Shown here: positions 1-6,549 of the stretch, piece by piece
How positions within the stretch are numbered: position 1 is the first letter of the stretch
Layout of the letters: each line of letters begins with the position of its first letter
Origin: Actinomycetes bacterium
Lineage (GTDB): Bacteria; Actinomycetota; Coriobacteriia; Coriobacteriales; Eggerthellaceae
Assembly: GCA_023403475.1 (NCBI GenBank)
Contig: JAEYEL010000107.1
Coordinates: 1 to 12,868 of the forward strand
Length of the DNA stretch: 12,868 nt
Direction: 5' to 3'
Made by a program: the position numbers and the translations under genes
The notes under the pieces: generated by a model
What the model was told of the DNA's origin: nothing
Databases searched by the model: none
Seen by the model: the letters and a program-made list of their open reading frames with translations, nothing else

Positions 1-142
1 ATCTCAAACTAGCATCCAACAAGGACGACATCATCGTGCCGTTGGCGGCAACAAAGAACAACGGCAAGGAGCGCGAATGCCGCCTACGCCGCCAAGGCAA
101 GCCCTTTTCTTCCTAAATTCCTCGCGCGGTCTTCTTCTCCAT
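1..142 (-). pseudogene. possible decayed 5' end of a surface-protein gene (weak)
   Basis: Twelve bases downstream of the sortase stop on the same strand there is an excellent ribosome binding site (GGAGGGG) before an ATG at 142. The ORF it opens reads MEKKTARGI and stops at a TAG after nine codons. Beyond the stop, one frame is open to the window edge with an arginine-rich then hydrophobic stretch (RRRRHSRS then LPLFFVAA). Another frame gives GRKGLALAA, a TAG, then AAFALLAVVL. Either resembles a signal peptide. A good start site followed by signal-peptide-like pieces split over frames and stops suggests a broken secreted-protein gene in the adhesin/sortase cluster. A downstream TTG start at 100 is an alternative. 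The evidence is thin because only 140 bases are visible. Confidence 0.25.
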
Positions 143-154
143 AACCCCTCCTTA

Positions 155-982
155 TTACTCCAATACTGCATACACCAGCGTTCGCTCGTTGGCGTATCGG
201 GTATAGGAGCATGTTACGAACGTGAAGAGCTGAGTGCTATCGCGCACGTCCCATCCGTCAAGTCGCACGTCGCAAGCAAGCAGCCGCTCTTGGCAGTACG
301 ACTCGAAATCGCCCTTATCTTGGAAGGCAGTGCGTTTCGTGGCGCTATCCCCCGGAGAAACGCACACGCCCACCACGCGCAAGCGAACCTTCTTCTCTGG
401 GGTTTGCACGAGAATCGTCCTATGTGCAGAAGCAAACCCTTCATCGCCGTAACGGGAAAATGCCGTGAACATGCTGCCGTCCATATTGCTCATGTTATGG
501 CCGAAAATCACGGCGTTTTCGCTGTTCAAAAGGCCGTTTTGCGCACACTCCGCATCAAGATAGGGGCATCCGAAGATATTCCTTGCTCCGTACACATCGT
601 GCGAAAGATAATAGTCGGGATCATCTTCTGGCGCCTGCACAACAGGGTAGTCGATGGGAGTGCTGGGAACGGTCAGCCACCCGATAATGCGCGGGTTTTC
701 CCGCTTCCAGTACTCCCAGTCGACATCGGGAAAGCCATCGCTCGACGCGTCAGGAGAAACGTCTGCCTCAAAAGGTTCACGATAAGCGCCCGCAAGCAGC
801 GAAAGCGCTGACGGACTCGGAGCAACCGACGCTCTGCTCTTCATATCCCACACGGTCGCCCCCAATGAAATGGCGGCAACTGCCAAAACGCCCGCGAGCA
901 CAAATGCGACAACGGCCTTTCGGCGCTGCTGGGAAAACCGCGTCGAACATTTCCTCCGATCCCGAAGCGTGATATAGGGCAT
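155..982 (-). CDS. class B sortase
   Basis: Membrane-anchored cysteine transpeptidase of 275 residues that cleaves a C-terminal sorting signal and links the substrate to the cell wall or to pilin subunits. Residues 1-22 are basic and cytosolic, about 23-45 form one membrane segment, and the catalytic domain lies outside. The triad is visible: His162 in FGHNM, Cys258 in VTCSY and Arg267 in NERTLVY. The segment WLTVPSTPIDYPVVQ followed by YYLSHD and NIFGCPYLD is typical of class B rather than class A or C. The ATG at 982 is preceded by AGAGG at good spacing. The gene starts only 24 bases after the adhesin stop, so the two are probably cotranscribed and the adhesin is the likely substrate. I do not use the symbol srtB because the class B name covers several functional types (haem-protein anchoring, pilus assembly). 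Confidence 0.93.
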   Translation of the reverse strand: MPYITLRDRRKCSTRFSQQRRKAVVAFVLAGVLAVAAISLGATVWDMKSRASVAPSPSALSLLAGAYREPFEADVSPDASSDGFPDVDWEYWKRENPRIIGWLTVPSTPIDYPVVQAPEDDPDYYLSHDVYGARNIFGCPYLDAECAQNGLLNSENAVIFGHNMSNMDGSMFTAFSRYGDEGFASAHRTILVQTPEKKVRLRVVGVCVSPGDSATKRTAFQDKGDFESYCQERLLACDVRLDGWDVRDSTQLFTFVTCSYTRYANERTLVYAVLE

Positions 983-1006
983 CCCTGCATCCTCTTTTCC
1001 CGTGCG

Positions 1007-3430
1007 CTATTTACGAATGCCGCCTTTACGAACGACCCTCGCGCCTTTTCCCATGCGCACACCGTAAACCGCCAGCACGCAGGAAGCCACGCACAGCGCG
1101 GCTATTCCTGCGAACAGCCACTCTAAAGAAACGCCCGTTTTGTCGTACGCCTGACCTTTTCCCAACACTGTGTCCCGCGACGGGGTTTCGGGCTCTTTCA
1201 GACTTACCGTCTGACTTTCGCTTTCCCAGTCGGCATGCTCCGCCACAAGCAGGTTCTCTCCTTCGAATTGCCTGTACAGACTTTCGAACACCACCGTTTC
1301 ATGCCCTTCCAAGCCGCTTCCGTCGAACGTGAACGTCACTTCCACGGTGCCGCTAGGCGCCTCCGGAACGAACTCTATCTCCGCCATGACTTCCTTCCCT
1401 TCCACGAAAACCGCTTCGCCCGTTTTCTTGTCCATAAGCGATCCCTGTATCTTGTAATGCTCGCCCGGAACCAAGTTCTCGTACGCAACCTCATCGACAA
1501 TGGTCACCTGTTCGCTGGCCCACACCTCGTGATCGCCATCGGCCTTGTCGGTCGCCGTCGTGCCGATGCGAATGGGCTTGTTGTCAATCGTCCCCAAATT
1601 GACGCAGGAGCCGTTTTTGGAGACGGTCACCTTGATGCCCTTCGCCAACACATGCCCCGCATTCGCCTTACAGGGAAGTTCGTTGACGGTGTAGGTGTCG
1701 TACATGAGCGCACCTAGTCCGTCATCCAACGCGTCGATGCCGCCGAACCACACTCCAGCCTGAGCGGAATACCCGTCGGATTTCGCTTGATCGTTCGCAT
1801 TGGTGTTGCAACTATGCGCAGCCTGCGAACTTGCGGTTGAGGCGTATCCGTTCTCATCGGTCACAACCACGTGGCGCTCTTTGGTCGTGTTCGACACGAT
1901 TTCGAAGGGAATACCCGCCATGCGAGCCATAGTTTCCTCGTCCACCTTCACCAACTCCAAATCGCCGCGAACGATGCGCTCCGACACTTCCGGAATCTGA
2001 TAGGCCTGCACCAGTTCGGCAACCCCTTCGCCGGTGACCTGACGAATCGCAATCTCGTCGTTGAGCAGATATCCAACAGGAGCCTTCGTCTCCTGAACAA
2101 GGTAGGTTCCCAGCGGAAACGTTGCCTGACCATCCTTGTTGCGGTACAAGTTGTCGCCGCCTATCTTGTTCGTATCGGAAAGAGCCGCAAGACCCTGTTC
2201 ATCCGCCATAAACGTCCACGTTCTCAGCAAAGAACCAGAAGCCTCTGCGGCGGAGACGCTTTCGTAAAAGCCGCCGTAATGGCGAACGGTGAACTCCGCA
2301 CCTTGAAGAGATGCCGCCCCCTGCGGGCTGTTGCCTTCTAGAACGCAACCCTTTTCCGCATCGTATTTGGCCAGAACCAATGCCATCGTGTTGTTCTGGG
2401 CACCGTCGGAAACCGCACCGCCGTTGACCGAAGAGGTTTCCCCACTTTCCACCGTTACCGGATACGCGGTTTTATCAAGCGCGAATCCTGCCGGGGCGGT
2501 TATTTCCTTTACCCAATACGACCCGATTGTGATTTCGTCCGCTTTCGCATATCCCTCCGCATTGGTTGTCATGCGCGTAACTTCGGTCGCGCAGCCCTCG
2601 TCGGAATAGACGCCGTAGACGGCGCCTTCAAGCGAGTAGCATGCGTTCCCTCCGCTCAAGGATTCGTCGCCCGACCGCTTCTGCAGTTCCACGGAGCCTT
2701 GCTGCCGCTCGACGGAAAACCAGGCAGCAACTGTTTGGGCCTCGGAAGAAACGAACGCCGTTCCCGAACCCTTGTACAAGGGAGCGTTCGCATCAACATA
2801 GGAGTTCAGCTCGCTCCAAGCGGACTCCCACTGCGAACCCCATCCGCCTTCGCCGTTCAGAACCTCGGCAGAATAGATGGTGTAATTGGCCATGCCCGTT
2901 CCGGGAGCATGCTGCATAACCCACCAAGCGTACGCTTGGACTATCGCGTAGCGTTGCACCCAAGTCGCATCGCCGAAATGAGCGTACGAGCCGCCCTCGG
3001 TCGCAAACGCATAGTCGTGGGCAAGCGCCAGCTTCGTCAGACGATCTTGAGGTATGATTTCGGAAGCATCAACGGAACTCGTCGGTTTTCCACTGGGATA
3101 CAACTGCGTGATATCCACGCACCAAGCATCGCAAGATTGGCCGTCCTCGCTCGTAACCGAAAGAATGCTGTCGGTGAAAATGTTCCATTCGTCGCCGTTC
3201 CCGCGCCCTTTGTCAACGTACAAACGATATTCCGTGTCGCTTGAGGATTTGCCGGTTACATACGTAGTAGGGGCTGCCGTCGCGCTGCTCGACTGAACAA
3301 AACTCGGCATCACCCCCGCCACAAGAAGCAACGCCAGCAGCATGTGAAGCGACCGCCACCTTGTCATGCTCACCTGCCGCCGTGCGCGGCATGCACCAAC
3401 CGCGCTTCTTCCGTTCGACTCTTTCGCCAT
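1007..3430 (-). CDS. cell-wall-anchored adhesin: thioester domain, CnaB/SpaA-like domains, VaFE repeat
   Basis: Secreted surface protein of 807 residues, probably an adhesin or pilus-tip/shaft protein. Order: signal peptide about 1-53 (basic SMTRWRSLH, hydrophobic core, AxA-like end); thioester domain about 57-245, with Cys104 in WCVD and Gln165 in VQAYAWW as the likely Cys-Gln thioester pair; three CnaB/SpaA-like domains at about 246-340, 349-475 and 488-620, with motifs such as VELQK, LELVKVD, YWVKEITAPAG and YLVQETKAPVG expected to form Lys-Asn isopeptide bonds; a VaFE repeat about 622-744 with VVFE at 713-716; sorting signal YDKTG at 762-766, membrane segment about 768-790 and a basic tail. 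The anchor lacks a canonical LPXTG. Longer starts up to 3532 are open, but only the ATG at 3430 has a well-spaced AAGGA and leads straight into the signal peptide. The class B sortase lies directly downstream. The ligand is unknown. Confidence 0.9.
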   Translation of the reverse strand: MAKESNGRSAVGACRARRQVSMTRWRSLHMLLALLLVAGVMPSFVQSSSATAAPTTYVTGKSSSDTEYRLYVDKGRGNGDEWNIFTDSILSVTSEDGQSCDAWCVDITQLYPSGKPTSSVDASEIIPQDRLTKLALAHDYAFATEGGSYAHFGDATWVQRYAIVQAYAWWVMQHAPGTGMANYTIYSAEVLNGEGGWGSQWESAWSELNSYVDANAPLYKGSGTAFVSSEAQTVAAWFSVERQQGSVELQKRSGDESLSGGNACYSLEGAVYGVYSDEGCATEVTRMTTNAEGYAKADEITIGSYWVKEITAPAGFALDKTAYPVTVESGETSSVNGGAVSDGAQNNTMALVLAKYDAEKGCVLEGNSPQGAASLQGAEFTVRHYGGFYESVSAAEASGSLLRTWTFMADEQGLAALSDTNKIGGDNLYRNKDGQATFPLGTYLVQETKAPVGYLLNDEIAIRQVTGEGVAELVQAYQIPEVSERIVRGDLELVKVDEETMARMAGIPFEIVSNTTKERHVVVTDENGYASTASSQAAHSCNTNANDQAKSDGYSAQAGVWFGGIDALDDGLGALMYDTYTVNELPCKANAGHVLAKGIKVTVSKNGSCVNLGTIDNKPIRIGTTATDKADGDHEVWASEQVTIVDEVAYENLVPGEHYKIQGSLMDKKTGEAVFVEGKEVMAEIEFVPEAPSGTVEVTFTFDGSGLEGHETVVFESLYRQFEGENLLVAEHADWESESQTVSLKEPETPSRDTVLGKGQAYDKTGVSLEWLFAGIAALCVASCVLAVYGVRMGKGARVVRKGGIRK

Positions 3431-3801
3431 CGCTTGTTCCTTTCTCTTCATCAGCCCCATGCGCACTTGGCATGGTTCTTTCCCCTTCTGATGATAGAGA
3501 CACCATCCAGCAAACAGATGAAACAGATCCACTACTTTGTGCTGCTTGTTCCAGCCCAGCTTTCATTGGGTTGCTGTTTGGCATTCGCCATAAATTCGCC
3601 GCTTTGCCAACCGGAACCCACTGGCTTTCAAGCAGAAATCAATCACTTCGACGGCTAAATTTGCTACTCGACCTTACCCGATTCTGCCAATTTTCAAGCA
3701 AAACCCACTACTGTGGGTAGCCACCTCGGCTGGCATCGAAGTCGGCAAAACGTGATACCTCAGGTCAAGTGGGTAGATCTTGCATATTCCAATTCGCGCG
3801 C

Positions 3802-3825
3802 CCTCCATCTACCCCTCCATCTACC
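3802..3825. repeat. 12-bp tandem duplication in a pyrimidine-rich tract
   Basis: CCTCCATCTACC occurs twice back to back (3802-3813 and 3814-3825). It is followed by further C/T-rich sequence with CATCC-like units to about 3880. The plus strand is almost purine-free over this stretch apart from scattered A, so the strand asymmetry is strong. No function is assigned. Confidence 0.85.
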
Positions 3826-3885
3826 TCCCCCTCATCCATCCTTCATCCGCCTCTCGCCTATTCCCCCATCTGACCCCGCCCCGAA

Positions 3886-3902
3886 TGTTGAAATTTTCAA
3901 CA
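3886..3902. promoter_or_regulatory. perfect 17-bp palindrome, possible operator
   Basis: TGTTGAAA, one central base, then TTTCAACA: a perfect inverted repeat with 8-bp arms. It is too short-looped and T-poor for a terminator and lies far from both flanking start codons. Its outer bases resemble parS, but the CACGTG core is missing, so it is not a ParB site. It could be an operator for an unidentified regulator. Confidence 0.4.
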
Positions 3903-4028
3903 AAGGCCGCAACTCCTCAGTGGAAAGCACTCGCCAGGAACATTTCAACTTTCGCGTCGCTTTCGGGCGCCGCTTCTCGCGCCGCTCCTGACCCTCGCGC
4001 TTTCGCAACCCCGCACAGACACCGAAGA

Positions 4029-4044
4029 GGTTTCACGTGAAACA
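4029..4044. other. parS site 1 (ParB-binding), 15/16 match
   Basis: Contains the full 14-bp palindrome GTTTCACGTGAAAC with A at the right outer position and G instead of T at the left. The known consensus for chromosomal ParB (Spo0J) binding is TGTTTCACGTGAAACA. The site lies in intergenic DNA about 85 bases before the tRNA-Arg promoter. Confidence 0.93.
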
Positions 4045-4129
4045 TTGCGAACAGGCGGCTGACTTCTGGTCGCGCAGGCCATGCAAGCTCCCGCGAAATG
4101 TAGATTCGGCAACTGCTCAAAGTTTTTCG

Positions 4130-4158
4130 TTGACAGCGGCTAGGTTTACTGCCAAAAT
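4130..4158 (+). promoter_or_regulatory. promoter of tRNA-Arg
   Basis: Perfect -35 box TTGACA at 4130-4135, a 17-base spacer, and the -10 box CAAAAT at 4153-4158 (4 of 6 consensus). The predicted start is around 4165, about 14 bases before the mature tRNA 5' end. The orientation and distance fit the tRNA gene exactly. Confidence 0.8.
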
Positions 4159-4178
4159 AGCCTGTGCTGTTTGGACGT

Positions 4179-4255
4179 GCGCCGTTACCTCAGCTGGATA
4201 GAGGGACTGACTACGAATCAGTACGTCGGGGGTTCGAATCCCTCACGGCGCACCA
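4179..4255 (+). tRNA. tRNA-Arg, anticodon ACG
   Basis: Complete cloverleaf: acceptor stem GCGCCGT pairs with ACGGCGC (4179-4185 with 4245-4251). The D-stem is CCTC/GAGG with loop AGCTGGATA. The anticodon stem is ACTGA/TCAGT with loop CTACGAA, giving anticodon ACG; its first base is normally deaminated to inosine by TadA, so it reads CGU, CGC and CGA arginine codons. The variable loop is five bases and the T-loop is TTCGAAT. The discriminator is A at 4252 and the 3' CCA is encoded in the DNA (4253-4255). The gene sits alone as a single-tRNA transcription unit, with its promoter and terminator on either side, and is flanked by parS sites. Confidence 0.97.
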
Positions 4256-4264
4256 CGGAAAAAC

Positions 4265-4297
4265 AAGAGGTCGGAAAGTTGATTTCCGACCTCTTTT
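4265..4297 (+). terminator. Rho-independent terminator of tRNA-Arg
   Basis: AAGAGGTCGGAAA (4265-4277) pairs perfectly with TTTCCGACCTCTT (4283-4295) around a five-base loop GTTGA, followed by a run of T. It begins ten bases after the tRNA CCA end. The stem has A's on the 5' side, so it could also work on the minus strand for transcripts arriving from the pst side. Confidence 0.92.
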
Positions 4298-4388
4298 TCG
4301 TTGCCAGTACCTTTGGCGGCACCCGAAACGGTGCCTTTGCGCACGGAAGAAACATACCACCCACCCCCCGCGCATTCACACCCTTAGA

Positions 4389-4404
4389 TGTTTCACGTGA
4401 AACA
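4389..4404. other. parS site 2, perfect 16/16
   Basis: Exact match to the ParB-binding consensus TGTTTCACGTGAAACA. It lies 92 bases after the tRNA-Arg terminator in non-coding DNA. Confidence 0.96.
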
Positions 4405-4436
4405 ATTGTATTAATGTCGCAATTTATTGAGCAAAG

Positions 4437-4452
4437 TGTTTCACGTGAAACG
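4437..4452. other. parS site 3, 15/16 match
   Basis: Full 14-bp palindrome with T at the left outer position and G instead of A at the right. It starts exactly 48 bp after site 2; the same 48-bp spacing recurs between sites 4 and 5 inside nrdG. Confidence 0.94.
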
Positions 4453-4567
4453 TTCGAAGAGATGCGCTAGCATCCTTGCTTGGCGGTGTTTCGCTTGCGA
4501 GCGACGCCTCCGAAAGGAAATGGTCTTATAGGCACCCAGACGGTAGTCGCGCTTCGCGCAACGAAAG

Positions 4568-4677
4568 GGAACCCGCAAGCGACAGGTGTCTCAAGGGAAC
4601 CCGCAAGCGACAGGAGCCTCACGGGGGCAAGGGCCGCAGGCGACAGGAGCCTCACGGGGGCAAGGGCCGCAGGCGAC
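4568..4677. repeat. tandem direct repeats downstream of pstB
   Basis: An exact 33-bp unit beginning GCGACAGGAGCCTCACGG occurs twice in tandem (4607-4639 and 4640-4672), with a third partial start at 4673. Upstream, from about 4568, diverged units share AAGGGAACCCGCAAGCGACAGG (two copies apart by one spacer segment, of which the first 20 bases are near-identical to the second). The block begins nine bases from the pstB stop. It has no strong hairpin or T-tract, so it is a minisatellite rather than an obvious terminator. Confidence 0.9.
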
Positions 4678-4685
4678 GAAAAGCG

Positions 4686-5558
4686 CTAGCCGAATCTTCC
4701 GGCTACGTAGTCGGCGGTACGAGAGTCTTTGGGATTGGTGAAAACATCTTCGGTGTCGCCCGCTTCCACCATTTCGCCCAACAGGAAGAACGCCGTTTTG
4801 TCGGAAACGCGCAAAGCCTGCAGCATGTTGTGTGTCACCATGATGACCGTGTACTTGCTTTTGAGCTCGGCCACCAGATCTTCTATCTTCGCTGTGGAGA
4901 TGGGGTCGAGCGCGCTCGTCGATTCGTCCATGAGCAGCACTTCGGGACGCACGGCCAACGCGCGGGCGATGCACAGACGCTGCTGCTGACCACCGGAAAA
5001 ACCGAGGGCGTTCTTCTTCAAACGATCTTTCAGTTCGTCCCAAATGGCGGCATCGCGCAGCGACTGTTCCACTATCTGATCAAGCTGGTCGCGTTTCTTG
5101 ATACCGTGCGTGCGCGGACCGAATGCCACGTTGTCGTACACGCTCATGGGGAACGGATTAGGCTGTTGGAACACCATGCCCACACGTCGCCGTAAATTGT
5201 TCACGTCTACCGAGCGGTACGCGTCTGCGCCGTCAAGCGTTATCTCACCTTCAATGCGGCACCCTTCCACCAAATCGTTCATGCGGTTCAAGCTTTTGAG
5301 CAGGGTCGATTTACCGCAGCCAGAAGGCCCTATGAGCGCCGTTACTTGGTTTTTGGGAAATTCGAGGTTGATGTCTTTGAGCGCATGGAAATCTTTGTAG
5401 TACAAATTGAGGCCACGCACGCTCATTTTCACAGGCGCGCTTGCTCTCTTCGCGCTCGCACCAGCAAAAGCCGCCTCGGCTGCCGTCCCTGCCACCCGAG
5501 AAGCCTCCGCCGAAGCCGTCACCTCAGCCGTAGGTCTTTCCATTACCGCATTAGTCAT
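4686..5558 (-). CDS. pstB: phosphate ABC transporter ATP-binding protein PstB
   Basis: ATPase of the high-affinity phosphate importer, acting on the cytosolic face of PstC/PstA. It has 290 residues with all nucleotide-binding motifs: Walker A GPSGCGKST at 77-85, Q-loop in VFQQPNP at 129-135, signature FSGGQQQR at 187-194, Walker B VLLMDE at 207-212 and the H-loop histidine in VTHNM. DESTSALDP has Ser where DEPTSALDP is usual. VFQQPNPFPMSVYDN is typical of PstB. Residues 1-42 are an alanine-rich extension absent from most PstB proteins; the catalytic fold begins near MSVRGLNLYY. A start at Met45 is possible, but the ATG at 5558 has AAAGGAAGC at the right distance and overlaps the end of pstA by eight bases, which supports the longer form. 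Last gene of the pst operon here; no phoU follows. Confidence 0.96.
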   Translation of the reverse strand: MTNAVMERPTAEVTASAEASRVAGTAAEAAFAGASAKRASAPVKMSVRGLNLYYKDFHALKDINLEFPKNQVTALIGPSGCGKSTLLKSLNRMNDLVEGCRIEGEITLDGADAYRSVDVNNLRRRVGMVFQQPNPFPMSVYDNVAFGPRTHGIKKRDQLDQIVEQSLRDAAIWDELKDRLKKNALGFSGGQQQRLCIARALAVRPEVLLMDESTSALDPISTAKIEDLVAELKSKYTVIMVTHNMLQALRVSDKTAFFLLGEMVEAGDTEDVFTNPKDSRTADYVAGRFG

Positions 5559-6549
5559 CTTCGCTTCCTTTACTCATCTTTTTCGCCGCAAAAGTGGCCA
5601 GCAGATTCAGCAGAACCACCACTACAAGCAACACAACCGCCGTAGCATAGGTTTCATTCACGTGCAAGCCTTCGCTTGCCAGCACGTACATGTGCACTGC
5701 CAAAGTGCGCGTGGAATCGAACAGGGCGAACACGCCTTCGGTTGCAAAATTAGGAACCTGCGCAATAGAACCCGCCGTGAAAATAAGCGCAGCCACCTCG
5801 CCCACGCAACGACCCAACGCCAGAATCACACCGCCCAGAATGCCCGGCACCGCCGTGGGCATAACGCAGCGGAACACCGTGCGCAACCGCCCCGCCCCCA
5901 AGCCGAACCCGCCTTCGCGGTAGGCGTCGGGCACGGCGAGCAGTGCCTCTTCGGTGGTGCGCATGATAACCGGCAGCACCATAATGGCCAGCGTGCAGGC
6001 ACCCGCCATGAGCGAGAGGTTCCACCCCAGCGCCGTCACGAAGAACAGCATGCCAAACAGGCCGTAGATGATGGAGGGGATGCCCTGCAAGGTTTCTGTG
6101 GTAGTGCGCACCAACTGCACGAAGCGGTTTCCCCGCTTTGCGTATTCCACCAAGTATATTGCCGACCCCACGCCAATGGGAACAGAAATGAGCAGCGCCA
6201 GCGCCGCCATGAGCAGCGTGTTCACGAGCGCCGGCATAAGCGACACGTTGTCGGAGGTATATTCCCATTCAAACAGGCTCGGCGTAAGATAGGGAACGCC
6301 GTTCACCAGAATATAGCCCACGAGGAACAACAGTACGACCGTAGTGAGCAACGCGCCCAGATACACCAACAGTCGCAGCAAGACGGAAGTCACGCGCCGC
6401 GTTGCCGCATGTCGCGCTTCCGCTTGGGCGTATAGAAGGTCTATGCTGTCCTGCGCGCATCCTGCGGCCGGCGCGCATCCCGCAGCTTGCGCACATCCCG
6501 CAGCTTGCATGCATCCCGCAGCTTGCGCGCATCTCGTATTCGCACTCAT
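5551..6549 (-). CDS. pstA: phosphate ABC transporter permease PstA with N-terminal Cys-repeat extension
   Basis: Membrane subunit of the phosphate importer, 332 residues, with about six membrane segments beginning near 55-83. The EAA loop that docks PstB is at about 212-231 (EGGFGLGAGRLRTVF). GIPSIIYGLFG at 157-167 is typical of Pst permeases. It starts with ATG at 6549 after GAGGCAAA, overlapping the pstC stop in an ATGA arrangement, and its end overlaps pstB: translational coupling is likely. Odd point: residues 7-33 consist of the hexapeptide C-A/M-Q/P-A-A-G repeated four times plus CAQ, placing cysteines at 7, 13, 19, 25 and 31 exactly six residues apart in the cytosolic N-terminus. No well-placed internal start would exclude the repeat. 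Classical PstA proteins lack such a segment. The permease assignment itself is secure. Confidence 0.95.
   Translation of the reverse strand: MSANTRCAQAAGCMQAAGCAQAAGCAPAAGCAQDSIDLLYAQAEARHAATRRVTSVLLRLLVYLGALLTTVVLLFLVGYILVNGVPYLTPSLFEWEYTSDNVSLMPALVNTLLMAALALLISVPIGVGSAIYLVEYAKRGNRFVQLVRTTTETLQGIPSIIYGLFGMLFFVTALGWNLSLMAGACTLAIMVLPVIMRTTEEALLAVPDAYREGGFGLGAGRLRTVFRCVMPTAVPGILGGVILALGRCVGEVAALIFTAGSIAQVPNFATEGVFALFDSTRTLAVHMYVLASEGLHVNETYATAVVLLVVVVLLNLLATFAAKKMSKGSEDD
6455..6536 (-). repeat. 18-bp tandem repeat in the 5' end of pstA
   Basis: Four 18-bp units (6455-6472, 6473-6490, 6491-6508, 6509-6526) and a 10-base partial fifth. The two central units differ at one position; GCGCATCCCGCAGCTTGC is the typical unit on the plus strand. 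The unit length is a multiple of three, so copy number can change without breaking the pstA frame. Confidence 0.93.

Larger units (their letters stand above)
3431..4178. other. 748-base intergenic region between divergent adhesin and tRNA-Arg
   Basis: I see no credible gene here; the open frames lack ribosome binding sites and have compositions that follow the base composition. Contents: the adhesin leader (3431 to about 3600); two diverged copies of a module holding TGCTTGAAA, TTGGCA and AATTTA on the minus strand (about 3580-3710); a 6-bp hairpin ACCCAC-TACT-GTGGGT at 3703-3718; a pyrimidine-rich tract at about 3801-3880; a 17-bp palindrome at 3886-3902; a parS site at 4029; and the tRNA promoter at 4130-4158. 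No convincing -35/-10 pair could be assigned to the adhesin. Confidence 0.7.
4298..4685. other. 388-base intergenic region: two parS sites and tandem repeats
   Basis: No gene is supported. The region contains parS sites 2 and 3 and, next to the pstB stop codon, a block of direct repeats. An open frame on the plus strand across 4171-4470 starts in the tRNA gene and is not believable. No phoU follows pstB here, and no clear terminator with a T-tract is seen for the pst operon. Confidence 0.7.

Noticed and set aside
3780..4040. 86-residue open frame on the plus strand before the tRNA gene
   Set aside because: No ribosome binding site; Ser/Pro/His-rich composition follows the pyrimidine-rich DNA; it crosses a palindrome and a parS site.
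4179..4255. tRNA-Arg as an integration (att) site of a mobile element
   Set aside because: No integrase, no duplicated tRNA 3' end elsewhere in the window, and neighbours are ordinary chromosomal genes.
4029..4452. Short palindromic repeats as a CRISPR array
   Set aside because: Spacing is irregular and the repeat is the 14-16 bp ParB site, not a CRISPR repeat; no cas genes are present.
4171..4470. 99-residue plus-strand frame containing two VSRET motifs
   Set aside because: It starts inside the tRNA gene and runs through the terminator. VSRET here only reflects parS translated in one frame.
5407..6435. 342-residue plus-strand frame opposite pstA/pstB
   Set aside because: Antisense shadow with a His/Arg/Gln-rich composition; the minus-strand permease and ATPase motifs are unambiguous.
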